Source of the DNA: Tetradesmus obliquus
Taxonomy: Eukaryota > Chlorophyta > Chlorophyceae > Sphaeropleales > Scenedesmaceae
Direction of reading: 5' to 3'
NCBI GenBank assembly: GCA_030272155.1
Contig: CP126191.1
Span: 7,772,501 to 7,836,500 of the forward strand
DNA length: 64,000 bases
How positions within the stretch are numbered: position 1 is the first letter of the stretch; each line of letters begins with the position of its first letter. The position numbers were made by a program, and so were the translations under genes. The notes beneath the pieces were generated by a model. It did no database searches and was not told the DNA's origin. It saw only the letters and a program-made list of their open reading frames with translations. Below, in pieces: positions 1-10,294 of this stretch.

Positions 1-464
1 TATGGTTGTGTTAACACACTGACCTAGCTAGCAAGCGCTCAAACAGCAGCCGAGTGCCAGGGGCCACCTACTCAAAGGACACAGGGAATGCAAGTGGTGT
101 GCAACTGGCCAGTAACATTACAACACAGGCACAGACATAACGCAGACAATAGACATAGTGAAGCAGTGTTTGGCTCAGGGTCGTAAGCATGTTTGCGTTC
201 AGTGGGGTGTCGAAGCAGCCCCTCGCACAAGAGGTGTCAGAAGGTGTGCTGTGTTCATCAGCGCCAAACACCGTGTCACAAACTTCAGTTTGTCCACACA
301 TACCACAGGATATTACATAACACCGCCAACCAACCTGCCGTCTGCATTATCATGTAAGCTTGCTTGGCATGCAACCAGCACCACAAACCTTCATGAAGAG
401 AGAATGGTGTTGAGACCAGGACAACTGCGGAAAACACGGAAATAACTACAGGGAACTTTCTCAC

Positions 465-1479
465 CTCATCTGTGCTGCCACCAGCTGCTCCTCACTCAGC
501 TGCTGCTGCATCAGCCGCTGCTGCAGTGCATCACTTAGCCCCAGCAGCAGCGCGATGCCGCGCACAGCCACCCAGCGCACCAGCGGCCGTGTGTGGTTCA
601 GCAGCCTGAACCACAGCGCACCCCGCCAGGTCAGACCCAGCCTAGGGTTCAGCTGCAGGGCTCGCAACGCTGCCAGCGCCAGCAGCTCTTGCGCCTCTGC
701 TGCTGCTTTATCTTGCTGCTGCTGCTGCTGGGCTGAGACAAGTGTTGCCAGGGGGCACTGGATGTGCCTGAACAGCTGTTGAAGCAGCCTGCAGGTAGGA
801 GACACGATTGTGTCAGGATGATAGCAGCACACCATCTGCGATGCTGACAAACTGAGCTGGCCCACAACACAGTACAGGTTGCCTGGTGTTCGAAACACAC
901 CGGCCTTGCACACAAGCCGACGCAGGCAGCAGCATGCTGATGCAAGGCAGGTGCAGGCATGGCCCCCCTGCCCTCACCTGCTGATGTTTGGGTTGAACTC
1001 CAGCAGCCGCAGCGCCGCAGTTGCAGCAGCTGTGTCACCCACCCCCATCCCACTGGCCTTGCCCGACTGCACTGCATCCACCAGCAAGCTCAGCATGCCC
1101 AGCAGCCTGCCCCTCAGGCTGCTGGCGGCAGCCAGGGTTGTGGCGGGATGCACCAGCAGCCGCTGCCACATGTCCAGCACCTGCGCATGGTCCTGCGTGG
1201 CATAGAATGATGAAAATGAAGTGAAACGTGCTGCTGACAAGGTGTATGCTGTGAGGCAGGAAGATGTGCATGTACAGTTGCTGCTGCTGCTGCTGCTGCT
1301 GCTGCCAGCATGTGTTCCGAGCGTGATGTGCCGGCATGACTCCCGAAGCGCCGGCTGCGCCAACTTTGACGACTTACCTTGGTTGAACAAGCCGCTTGCA
1401 CCGCCTGATCGGCCTGTAGTAAAGGCAGGCTCGCAGCCATGGCCTGCAAGCAGCCCTGCAAGTCCGCCATGTTCAGCAC
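465..1479 (-). CDS. MDN1: Midasin N-terminal exons (partial, continues off left edge)
   Basis: Giant AAA ATPase that remodels pre-60S ribosomal particles in the nucleolus and nucleus. Three exons are joined on the minus strand: 1479-1378 (ATG at 1479, donor GTAAGT), 1192-978 and 788-465. All phases agree (0, then 2, then 2), and 465 is followed by a GTGAG donor. The 213 residues visible are alpha-helical and Leu-rich, with a short Gln run. The block LVRWVAVRGIALLLGLSDA near residue 180 resembles the N-terminal helical region of midasin, where other midasins carry a comparable RW...LAL segment. The AAA modules, linker and MIDAS domain would lie left of the window and cannot be checked. No convincing next exon was found in 1-464, which reads as intron. 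The assignment rests on N-terminal similarity only; a generic HEAT-like protein is the alternative. Confidence 0.55.
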
Positions 1480-2204
1480 TGATGCGTGCCCAAGTTTACC
1501 AACACACTATTATAACGCTATACATGTTTGTGAAGACACTTTTGTCAGCAAAAAGTCACGCGCGCAGCCGATCGACAATGGTGTGCAGCGTATGGTACGT
1601 GCAGCTGCCCCTGCTCAGTCGAAACAAAGTGAAACGTACCACAGTCTGCCGAATGTTTGGCTGTCATACCGTGTGTTGTTCAGTGCAGCAGTTACAGTAA
1701 CAAGGTGTCACTTGTCATGTGTCACTTAACCCTGCCTCAAGCTGTGCGCTTGATTCTGCCTTTTCTTCCTGGGTACTTTCAAGGCACTTTTTGTTGATTT
1801 TCTGTCACTGCATGAGTGCCTCCATCTCTATCACCCGTACGTGCCAGGCACTGCTGTTTGCGGGAGACGTGACAAGTTGCTCATGCTAGCAGGCCTCTGC
1901 AAGTCCCAACACATCCAGCACGTGCTGTGAAGTGTTCAGCTTTTATCACCAGCTATATTATACCTAGTATCATCAAGGATGTCGACGTTTCCTGCATGTG
2001 TTCGGATTGCTTGGCTTGCCCTTGCAGACCCTGAACCTGCCTCCAGTGGTTACAAATGCGCTGTCAACATGCTGCGGTGCAGCCGACATCTGTACGTCTC
2101 ATGCGCTTGTTGGCATATTCATGACCTTTCGGACAGCTCATGCATGACTCTTTGCCGTTGGCTCTGGAAGACCGTTAGTCGCTCTTCTTCCTCGCTGCAC
2201 AGCA
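1480..2204. promoter_or_regulatory. Divergent intergenic region between midasin and lunapark-like genes
   Basis: 725 bp between two start codons pointing away from each other. It must hold both promoters and 5'UTRs. I see no clear TATA box in a decisive position and no supported ORF. Confidence 0.4.
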
Positions 2205-3099
2205 ATGGGCAACAGCTCAAGCAGATTAGATCGCTTTGCTGGAACTTACGAAAAGTCGTTTGCACGCATAGAGAAGGATGTAGAGCGGCTTAAGGTGGGT
2301 GACCTCACAGCAGAACTGTGCCATGTGCAGCAACAGGAGAAGCATTTCAGCACAGCCTTGATGCTCATGTCAGCTCACTCAACGTTCCCCCGTTCAGGGT
2401 CGGGCTGCGGCTCGTGCTAAGCGTAAAGCCGCTTTGAGCAGATGGTGTTCAGCTGCTGTGGTGCTGGCAGTGGCTGTTGCAGTGGCTGTCATCTACCAGG
2501 TAAGTGGCCCACAAGCTCGAGGTGCTTCACCACCTTCATCACAACCCCTTTGGTGAATGCTTGCAGCAGGCTGGACTTCAAGCATCTGTGTCAGCAGTGA
2601 CTTGGATGGGCCAACTCGCCGCACAGGCCTTTCCTGCAGCCTGAAACCTGCTGCTCCTTCTGCTGCAGGTGCAGCGGCGACCACTGGGCTACTACAGCTA
2701 CCAGCAGCACCTGTACAGAGTGGGTGGTGCCATGGCGCTGCCGCTTGTCGCGTTTGCAGTGCAGTGGCTGCTGGTGGTGCTGCTGGGTGTTGCAGAGGGC
2801 AGGGACAGCAGGAAGCTGAAAAGCCTGGAGACTGCCAAGCGCAGCATGATCAAGGAGCTCAAGGTGAGCCACAGCTGTATACACCTGCAAGCATCAGCTT
2901 GCTTGCAGGCACAGTTTATGTTGTTTGACAGCAGTTGCAGACACGCAGATCACCATGGTATGCCTGCAGGTGCACCGGCAGTTGCTGCATGCAGGCATGC
3001 TTGCAGGATTAATACTAGCATCAGGCGCTCGACCTTGGGCAGGTGTATGCCTTGTAGATTGCGTGGGTGTGTTACTGTTGTGCATCAACAACATTGCTG

Positions 3100-3141
<42 letters not shown>

Positions 3142-4572
3142 AGGACATGACACGCTATGATAAAATCAAGTCGCTGATAGACAAGTTTGACCCAGATGCA
3201 CGCCCAGCACTGCCCTCAGCAGCAATGATCATGGCAGGTACGATGGCTTAATGGCGCCAAAGAACAAACATGTGCACTCTTGCGCACAAGTTGCAGTAAC
3301 GCACAACTGCAGCAAGCACAGTGCGAGGCATGACAGCATGATGTCATGTGACACAGCAACCCAAGATGAATGGAGCTGAGGTGTGACCAAGTGCTGTGGT
3401 GCTTGCACGTGTGCCAGGTAAGCTTCAGTGCTCGTGTGCTAGGCTGGCAGCAGGCTAGGTTGCGGATACTTCGCTAAATCAATGCTCCACCTCTGCTCCT
3501 GTAGGCTATGAGCAAGGGACGCCAGCGCAGCTGGGCTACGGTCAAGCGGGGCGGCAGCAGCAGCAACGCCAGCGGCAGCTGCAGCAGCAGCGCTCGGGCA
3601 ACCAGATGCCTGCCCTGCTTGCTAAGGGCTCTGGCCAGGTGGCTGGTGCTGCTGCATACGCAGTTGCGGGTGCTGGCAAGGCCATCATGCCGCTGTTTGA
3701 CAAGCTGGCAACAACACTCATCTCTGACAACCCGATGCTGCTGGAGGACCTGCGGTGCGCAGCATGGTGCAGCTTCTATTGCAGGACTGTTCATGTGGCT
3801 GCTTGCAATGCTGTATGGAGCCACTGAAGCTGGAGTTGATGTCAGCAGCATGTTTGGGAGATCTGCAGTCATACGCTGCTAATGGTAGTAGCTGCTGTTG
3901 CGATCCACCTGCGCACCCACTATCACCTGATCACATCGCGCTGTTGCTGTTGCTGGTTCCTGCCTTTGCAGGCGCACGCAGATGCAGGTGCAGGAGGCAG
4001 AGATGCGCATGGTTGGCGCCCTGCAGGACAGCTGCAACGTCAAGTTTGAAAACATAGCGCTGAAGCAGCGCCTGATTGAGCTAGAGAAGCAGCTGGACCT
4101 GCCGCAGTCGTTTGACCCAGAGGTGCTGCAGGAGCAGCAGCAGCATGCACAGGCGCAGCAGCTGCCTTGGCTGATGCAGCAGTGCGTGCCAGCTGAGCAA
4201 CAGCAACCGCAGCTGGAAGGGCCACCAGGGCAGGAAGCGGATGCTGCTGCTGCAGCTGCAGGAGACAGGGGCGGCAGTACTGGCAGCGGCTCGTGGCCAG
4301 GAGAGGCAGCAGCAGGCAGCAGCTGGGGTGGCGATGGCACGGCGCTGCCACAGCAAGGCGCGATCAGTGCGCCAGAGACGCCCTGCGCGCCTGCTGCAGC
4401 TGCTGGCAGCAGCAAGCAAGGGGCAGAGGGGCTGGGTGGAGCGGAAGCGGCAGGTGGTGCTAGCTCTGCTGCTGGCAGCGTGATGGGGGAGGGGCTGCTG
4501 AGTGCAGCAGCAGAGGAGGCTGGCGACAGTCAGGGCTTGAGGCAGCGGAGGGGAGCCACTGCAGCAACATGA
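2205..4572 (+). CDS. Lunapark-like ER membrane-shaping protein lacking the zinc ribbon
   Basis: Lunapark stabilises three-way junctions of the tubular ER. Six exons: 2205-2294, 2398-2499, 2669-2863, 3144-3237, 3505-3754, 3972-4572, with every phase matching, giving about 443 residues. Family features are in order. MGNSSSRLDRF gives an N-myristoylation signal (Gly2, Ser6). A coiled segment ends ERLK. Two transmembrane segments follow: one in exon 2 (AVVLAVAVAVAVIY) and one in exon 3 (ALPLVAFAVQWLLVVLLG). Next comes the TRYDKIKSLIDKFDP block, then an Ala/Gly region and LFDKLATTLISDNPMLLEDL. A family zinc ribbon (paired CxxC motifs) would be expected after this point. Instead exon 6 encodes a coiled coil (IALKQRLIELEKQ) and then an Ala/Gly/Gln-rich tail with no CxxC. 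The final exon is open to TGA at 4570. The N-terminal half is confidently lunapark; the missing ribbon may be a real loss. Confidence 0.75.
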
Positions 4573-5273
4573 GCGTAGCGCGGGTGGCGGATCTAATTGT
4601 GCAGGTGCTCTCTGTGTGTACGCTAGGCTGCTGCAGGAGCAGCATGCCACAAAGACTCGTGCTGCGCTGAAATCATGCGCTGGAATGCAGGGTCTTATGG
4701 TAACCAATGCTGGCCTAAATAACATTCGGAGGGCCAGTCTTACGGCACCAGGGCATGAATGAAGGAAATGTGTGCGCATAATTACAGTGTGGCTGGTGGC
4801 CACCTGCCAAGTGGCTGGACTGGTTGGGGGCCCTTCTAGATGTGTGAGTGAGCATTGTGTTGCATTCAGCTATTGCAAAAAGTATATCCTGCCACTACTG
4901 ATACTGCTCTGCTGGCGCTGTACTACACCAGTTGGCTAGTAGCCAACAACATTGGATGGATCGATGTTTGCGAGCTCGCAGCCATGTGAGGCTGCATCAC
5001 GCCTAAACTCGGGCGATCTTGTCGTGTCAAATCGCCGATCGGAGTTCTTTTCGCTGACCAGGTCGAAGAAGGTGGTATGTTGACCGTGGTTCTACGTCGC
5101 TATTTTCGGTGATAAGGCTCTCTCTGCTAGCAGGTAAAGTCACGCATTACTGTTATAGTTCGTTGATCGTATGATAAATCCCTGTGCTAGCCTTCATTTC
5201 AGCAGCCCTCCAGTGGTATCTTGAATTACTGTGCCCAGGACTCCTGTTGAACAGCAGCTCAGCCAGTTGCACC
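4573..5273. other. Intergenic, no gene seen
   Basis: 701 bp between the lunapark-like stop and the oxidoreductase start. It should contain the 3'UTR of the first gene and the promoter of the second. An in-frame upstream ATG at 5184 would add a 30-residue hydrophobic leader to the oxidoreductase. I prefer the ATG at 5274. Confidence 0.4.
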
Positions 5274-5745
5274 ATGAGAGCTTATGTAGCCCATGGCATC
5301 AACAGCAAGGACCCTTTGTCAACGTTCAAGTACACAACCACACACCCTTTGCATGAGCAGCCTCCCACAGACAGCTCAGTCCTTGTCAGTGTTGCGTATG
5401 CCAGTGTGAACCCAGCAGACATACAATACGTGAATGGGGTGTACGAACACGCCCCTGCACACCCCATGCCCCACTTCCCATGCCCTCTGGGAGTGGATGG
5501 AGCCGGAGTGGTGGTGGCCATAGGCAGCAAAGTCACGCAGTTCAAAGTGGGTGATCATGTCCTGGGATTACACCAGCGCATGGATGAGGGCAGCTGGGCT
5601 GAGGTTGCTGCCTTTGAAGAGTCGGAGCTAGCAGTAAAACCAGCGGGAGTGTGCTGGCAGCTAGCAGCGGCTGCACCAGTCGCAGGAGTAACGGCGTTGT
5701 CAGCGCTGCTGTGCTGCCCTGTCCTCAAGCTGTTCTTTGAACAAC

Positions 5746-5779
<34 letters not shown>

Positions 5780-6575
5780 CAGTGGCTCACCAATTCAGTC
5801 AGTGTTGATTCTTGGTGCTAGTGGAGGTGTGGGATCCTTCGCAGTGCTGCTGGCGAAGCACTACTTCAAGATCCCGCTTGTGCTGGCCACCTGCTCAGGC
5901 CGCAATGCAGAGTATGTGCAGCAGCTGGGAGCTGATGTGGTGATCGACTACACAAGTCAAGATGTGCAGGCAGCAGTCAGGGACGCCCTGCAGCAGCAGC
6001 AGCAGCAGAAGCAACATGCCAGTGTTGCTGCTGACACTGCTCAGCAAAGTTGCGGCAGCAGTGCTAGTCAGGCTGGTGCTGAACCCGCCACCCTGCCGCC
6101 AGCAAGCACTGCCCAGCCCATCAGCAGAAGCAGCAGCGCTAGCGGCAGCAGCAAGCTCTACCTAGTTGTTGACAATGTGGGTGGTTCAGCACACATGAGC
6201 ATGGCCTGCACACTTTTGAGTCCCAGCAATGGGCTGTACGTCACATCTGTGCCGCTGGCTAATCCCCAGAGCAACTCCCTGTGGAGCGTGCTGTCTTTTT
6301 TCTCAGGCCTGATGCTGCGCAAGGCGCTGCACAGCGCTGTGCCAGCGCGCTTCCCTGCAGTTGCCTTCAATGGGGCTAGCCCTGATGGCTGTAAGGTGCA
6401 GCGGCTTGTCGCTTGGTTAGCAGCAGCTGCTGAGGTTGTGCACAGCAGCTCTGCTGAGCACTGCCTGGTGCGGCTGACCGAGTATGGTCTGCATGAGGCG
6501 GGAGAGGCGTTGGCAGCTGTGCAGAGCAAGCGAGCGGTGGGAAAGTTGGTGTTGAGGGTGAATGGTGACCCGTGA
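5274..6575 (+). CDS. Zinc-independent MDR family quinone oxidoreductase (zeta-crystallin/ceQORH type)
   Basis: Intronless, 433 residues. Medium-chain dehydrogenase/reductase that would reduce quinones or reactive enones with NADPH. The N-terminal GroES-like domain shows VSVAYASVNPADIQYVNG, PLGVDGAGVV and FKVGDHVLG. The Rossmann domain shows ILGASGGVGSFAVLLAK (AxxGxxG nucleotide loop, near residue 180), LGADVVIDY and LYLVVDNVGG. The C-terminal GLHEAGEALAAVQS...GKLVLRV is typical. No zinc-ligand cysteines are seen, consistent with the quinone-reductase branch. Two low-complexity insertions are unusual: a Ser run near residue 162 and about 60 Gln/Ala/Ser residues inside the Rossmann fold (about 240-298). 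The start at 5274 has a good context (ACCATGA). An in-frame ATG at 5184 would prepend a hydrophobic leader that could be a targeting peptide. A TGTAA motif lies 41 bp past the stop. Confidence 0.85.
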
Positions 6576-7091
6576 GTGTGTTGTGTGGTATGCTGTCGGC
6601 TTTAGTCTTGTGGGTTGTAAGTGGTAACTAGCGGGTGCCACTGCCAGCCTGGGTGGGTGAATTGTTGCAGACATGGCATGGACATTTTGCAAGCTGCAGC
6701 TTGCAAGAGCAGAAGTATCAAAAGCAGCTCAATGTATTAAATGTTTTGCTCGTGGATGTGTTTGTGTGTTGTTCTCACGGTTGGGCTGTCACAGGCGCAA
6801 AGGAAGAATATTTGATGGGGTTCTACTGGCCAGCGGTTGAGTGGACATGTTATGTGGTGTGCAGGTTGACAACTCAAGTCTTGAGCATTGCTGCAGCAGC
6901 AAGTGATGATTTGCTTGTTGTTTTCCACAGATACGTCATCCATTTGCTCCTTACAGTGTCTTGAGTGCACCAGTGGTGTGTGTTCTACTGATTGAGTGAC
7001 CAGCAAAGCTGTTTACAGCCTGATTGCACAAGACAGCCACCTTCGTTGTTGAAATCGTTTTTTCACCGTAGAAAATTTCATCGTAGAAAAC
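6576..7091. other. Intergenic, no gene seen
   Basis: 516 bp between two same-strand genes. It contains a TGTAA motif at 6616-6620 (candidate polyadenylation signal of the oxidoreductase) and the promoter of the DUF1995 gene. Confidence 0.4.
6616..6620 (+). terminator. TGTAA candidate polyadenylation signal
   Basis: The green-algal polyadenylation motif TGTAA occurs 41 bp after the oxidoreductase stop. The position is a little close to the stop but usable. Confidence 0.35.
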
Positions 7092-7676
7092 ATGCAGAGC
7101 CTGCGTTCGCCAGCTGGTTCACATAATGCGCGTGTGCCCACGCACCGTGCGTCAAGAGGCATCAGCAGCAGCTGGCGGGCTCGATCAACATCTGGGCTGG
7201 GAGGTTCAGCCGGAACTGTACGAATTCCATCAAATCCTGAGCTGCAGGCAAGTCCCTGTGATGCTGTAACCGTATTCGCGTGCCTGTACTGTTCCCACCA
7301 GCAGGTGCTGCTACTGCTACTACGCGCCTCTGGCTCCTCTAGCATTCCAACGTCTTGCTGCTCTCCACAAGCAAACACAACATAACAAACCAGAGCCTAA
7401 CCGCATGCGCATTGTCTGTTTTGGCCTGCAGGTCAACCAAGCAGTGGCTGCCATCCAGGCAGCCTGGAAGGCCGGCATAAAGCGCCAGCGCATAGAGCTG
7501 CTGCTGCCGCTGATTGGCGCAACAGACCTGGACGACTGGCCGGGCGGCATCAGGCAGCAGTTCAAGGCAGCAGCACCATTGGTGGAGGGCATCCTGAAGC
7601 AGCTGAAGCAGAAGGAGGGCCTGCAGGGGCCCCTGGGGGTGGACATCTGGGACCAGGTGGGGCAGCTGGCTGGGCA

Positions 7677-7710
<34 letters not shown>

Positions 7711-7922
7711 AAGCAACACAGCGGCTGCACAATTACGCTGTATTGCTGATACACCATGTACATGGAGTGTTGAAGCATTGGCATTCGCAGCTGATGGATT
7801 AGCCATGGCACTCTGTTGTCATGTTGCAACAGACACGGCCCATAGGCAGTTTGGTGCCAGCAACTATGTGCAAGCATATGCCAGACACGCTCGCTACTCC
7901 TGGACGAAGTTGTCACTTGATG

Positions 7923-7956
<34 letters not shown>

Positions 7957-8130
7957 CCTGGCCAGGGTGATGCGGTGGGCGCCTGGTCGGGTGACAACCT
8001 GGCTGGTGTGCTGTTCCCCACAGCCGACACCATCAAGCAGCTGCGGCAGCTGGCGGAGCGCTCCCCCGAGGCGCCCGAGCTGCTGCTCATCTTCAACCCG
8101 CAGTGGGAGCTGCAGGTGGGCTGCAGTGGC

Positions 8131-8162
<32 letters not shown>

Positions 8163-8347
8163 TGCCAGAAGCATCAGCCAAGAGGCTGCAGGTACAGCGG
8201 CAGCAGCATGCATCGGCTAGGCATCAGCAGCGACCTGCCTGCCTGCCATCTGTGTGGCCACCTACTGCAGCAGCCTTAGAGCAGCTGTGGCAAGGATATA
8301 CCATATCCTTGCAAGTAGTACTTGCTGCTGCATCTGCACCTGACGTC

Positions 8348-8380
<33 letters not shown>

Positions 8381-9102
8381 GCCGCCAGGGCAACCTGGTG
8401 AGCGACTTTGGCTTTGGCAACCGCAAGGCAGCCTCACTGGCTCTGGTGGAGAGCTTCACTCCTACCTACTGGCTCAAGCAGATGCGCGTGGCTGGCGACG
8501 ACCTGCGCGTGCTGCATGCACACCCCAACAAGTGGCAGGTGGGAGGCAAACGAACCACAACTCCTGTCAGCTGATGGGGCTTGGCGTGCTGCAGATGCTG
8601 CCCACACAGCTGTAATTGGGCGGCTTACTGGTGTGATTGGCTAGTTGAAGCAGTCGCAAAGCAGCCCCACCTGCTCCTGCAGCATGCTAAGCGCAGCTGC
8701 AGTCTGCAGCGATGTGCACGTGTAGTTTGGAGGCTGCAGCCTGCAGTTGCTGCCATCTCATGCTCGCAATTGTGGGGACCACTGTGAGGATCTTGTACAT
8801 CTCCATAAAGTGCAGCAGCTGCTGCCTGCCAGGCACCTGCCTTTGCCCTTGTTACTGAAACCGCACTGCCTGCCCCACTGCCGCTGCTGCTGCTGCTGCT
8901 GCCGCCGCTGTCTTGCCAGGTGCACACTGTGTCGCGCAGCGGCAGCGAGGCCTTCCTGACGGCCTTTGACGGCCAGCCCAGCTATGCGCAGCTGCAGGAG
9001 GCACTCAAGGCGTGGCCTGATGCAGCCAGCAACAAGAGCCTCATGGACAGGCTGCGGGATGAGGTGCAGTTCATCCAGGACACAGCACAGCCCAAGCAGT
9101 AG
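7092..9102 (+). CDS. DUF1995-domain plastid protein (LPA3-like)
   Basis: Five exons: 7092-7247, 7432-7656, 7966-8115, 8389-8538, 8920-9102; all junctions are phase 0, total 287 residues. The first about 45 residues are rich in Ser, Arg and Ala with few acids, as in a chloroplast transit peptide. The rest matches the DUF1995 family: IPSNPELQVNQAVAAIQAAW, RIELLLPLIGATDLDDWPGG, LFPTADTIKQLRQLAE, APELLLIFNPQW, LVSDFGFG and ESFTPTYWLKQMRVAGDDLR. Family members are plastid proteins; LPA3 is linked to photosystem II accumulation, but the biochemical role is unsettled. Intron 1 starts with GC (CAG then GCAAGT), a GC-AG intron. Introns 2, 3 and 4 carry CTG repeats directly before the acceptor. The exact subfamily is not resolved. 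Confidence 0.75.
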
Positions 9103-10294
9103 GCGGGGTTGGATGAATGTGTGAGAGGTGATTGGAGAGGCGCATAGCAGAGGTGTGAGTGGTGACAAAGCAGGGGCGTAGTTGTGAAGTGATGGCAGAG
9201 GTTTTCAGCGATTTGTGCAGTTTTGCCATGCTGCGGTGCCGGTGTTGGTGTTGTGGTGTCGAAGTGCAAACAGAGTGAACCTCCTGAGCTTGGATTGATC
9301 CCTTGGGCTGTGCCAGTTTTGCTAGCGCTGTTGTGCAGTGCTGTTTGAGCATGAGCATCATGTGCAGCGCTGTCTGTTTGCCAGAATGTTGTGCTGGCTG
9401 TTGATGTGTTTTGTTTGCACGTGTTGGCGGTGTTGGCGAGTGATCTGCCACATATCTGCTGAAGAGTGTATGTCGTCAGGTTTTTTGGGCCTAGTGTGAT
9501 GGGCCGCCAGGCTGTCGAGCATGTTCATTGGATGTGAGCAAAACCGTTACGACTGTCATACTGCCATTAACAATGGCGGCGCTGCCCGTGCGATTACATG
9601 TGTGGCACGCGGCTGCGGCATCTGCCTGTAACCAGAGAACCGCTACTGTGTCTGGTGCCAGCACGGAACTACCTCGCACTTGAGCATCTACTGTATGTTA
9701 GGGGCAGGCATGGCCGTTGAGCAATGGAGCAGACCAGCGGGAGCGCATTTGTTATCACAATACACCCATGGCAGAGTGATTCTTGTCAAAGTTAATGTAA
9801 ACATCAGGCGAACAAGGCAGATGATGATAGACCAGGAACAGAGCGCATGTGTTCCAAGTCCTCTGCACGCCACAACCAGCCGCGCTCATACCCCAAGCTT
9901 GGGTACTTAAGTGCGCATGCGCACTGCTTGGCAAGCCTTGACTTCACAGCAGACCCATGTGGTTCTGTTGGTGCACAAACACGCACACATCATGATGTGT
10001 CTTGATCAAGACATTTCCAGCGCAATCACCGCTGCACCGCTTGCATGACCACAGCAACACAAGTTGAAGGCCTGGTCTTGCAAGTCAGCACTCAGTGACT
10101 GGGCCAGCCGCACACCTCATCACAGCGGCAGCGGCTGTTGCATCTCATGCAGCTGGCGCCTGGCCCAGCACCACACCACACCACCAACCCAACATCCCTC
10201 CGCCGCAACTTCGATAGCCTTGCACCAACCTGCTGATAAAATAACATAACAAATAACTATATATCAACTGAAATTGTTCAACAGAAATGCATGT
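9103..10294. other. Convergent intergenic region, no gene seen
   Basis: 1.19 kb between two 3' ends. Small ORFs on both strands look random. TGTAA at 9627-9631 could end the DUF1995 transcript. TTACA at about 9594 (TGTAA on the minus strand) could serve the dehydrogenase gene. Confidence 0.4.

Noticed and set aside
1-464. Further midasin exon
   Set aside because: The minus-strand ORF at 68-301 has no acceptor in phase and no recognisable sequence; treated as intron.
4081-4803. 240-codon minus-strand ORF
   Set aside because: Antisense shadow of the lunapark-like last exon, with Ser/Cys/Leu runs from CAG-rich coding sequence.
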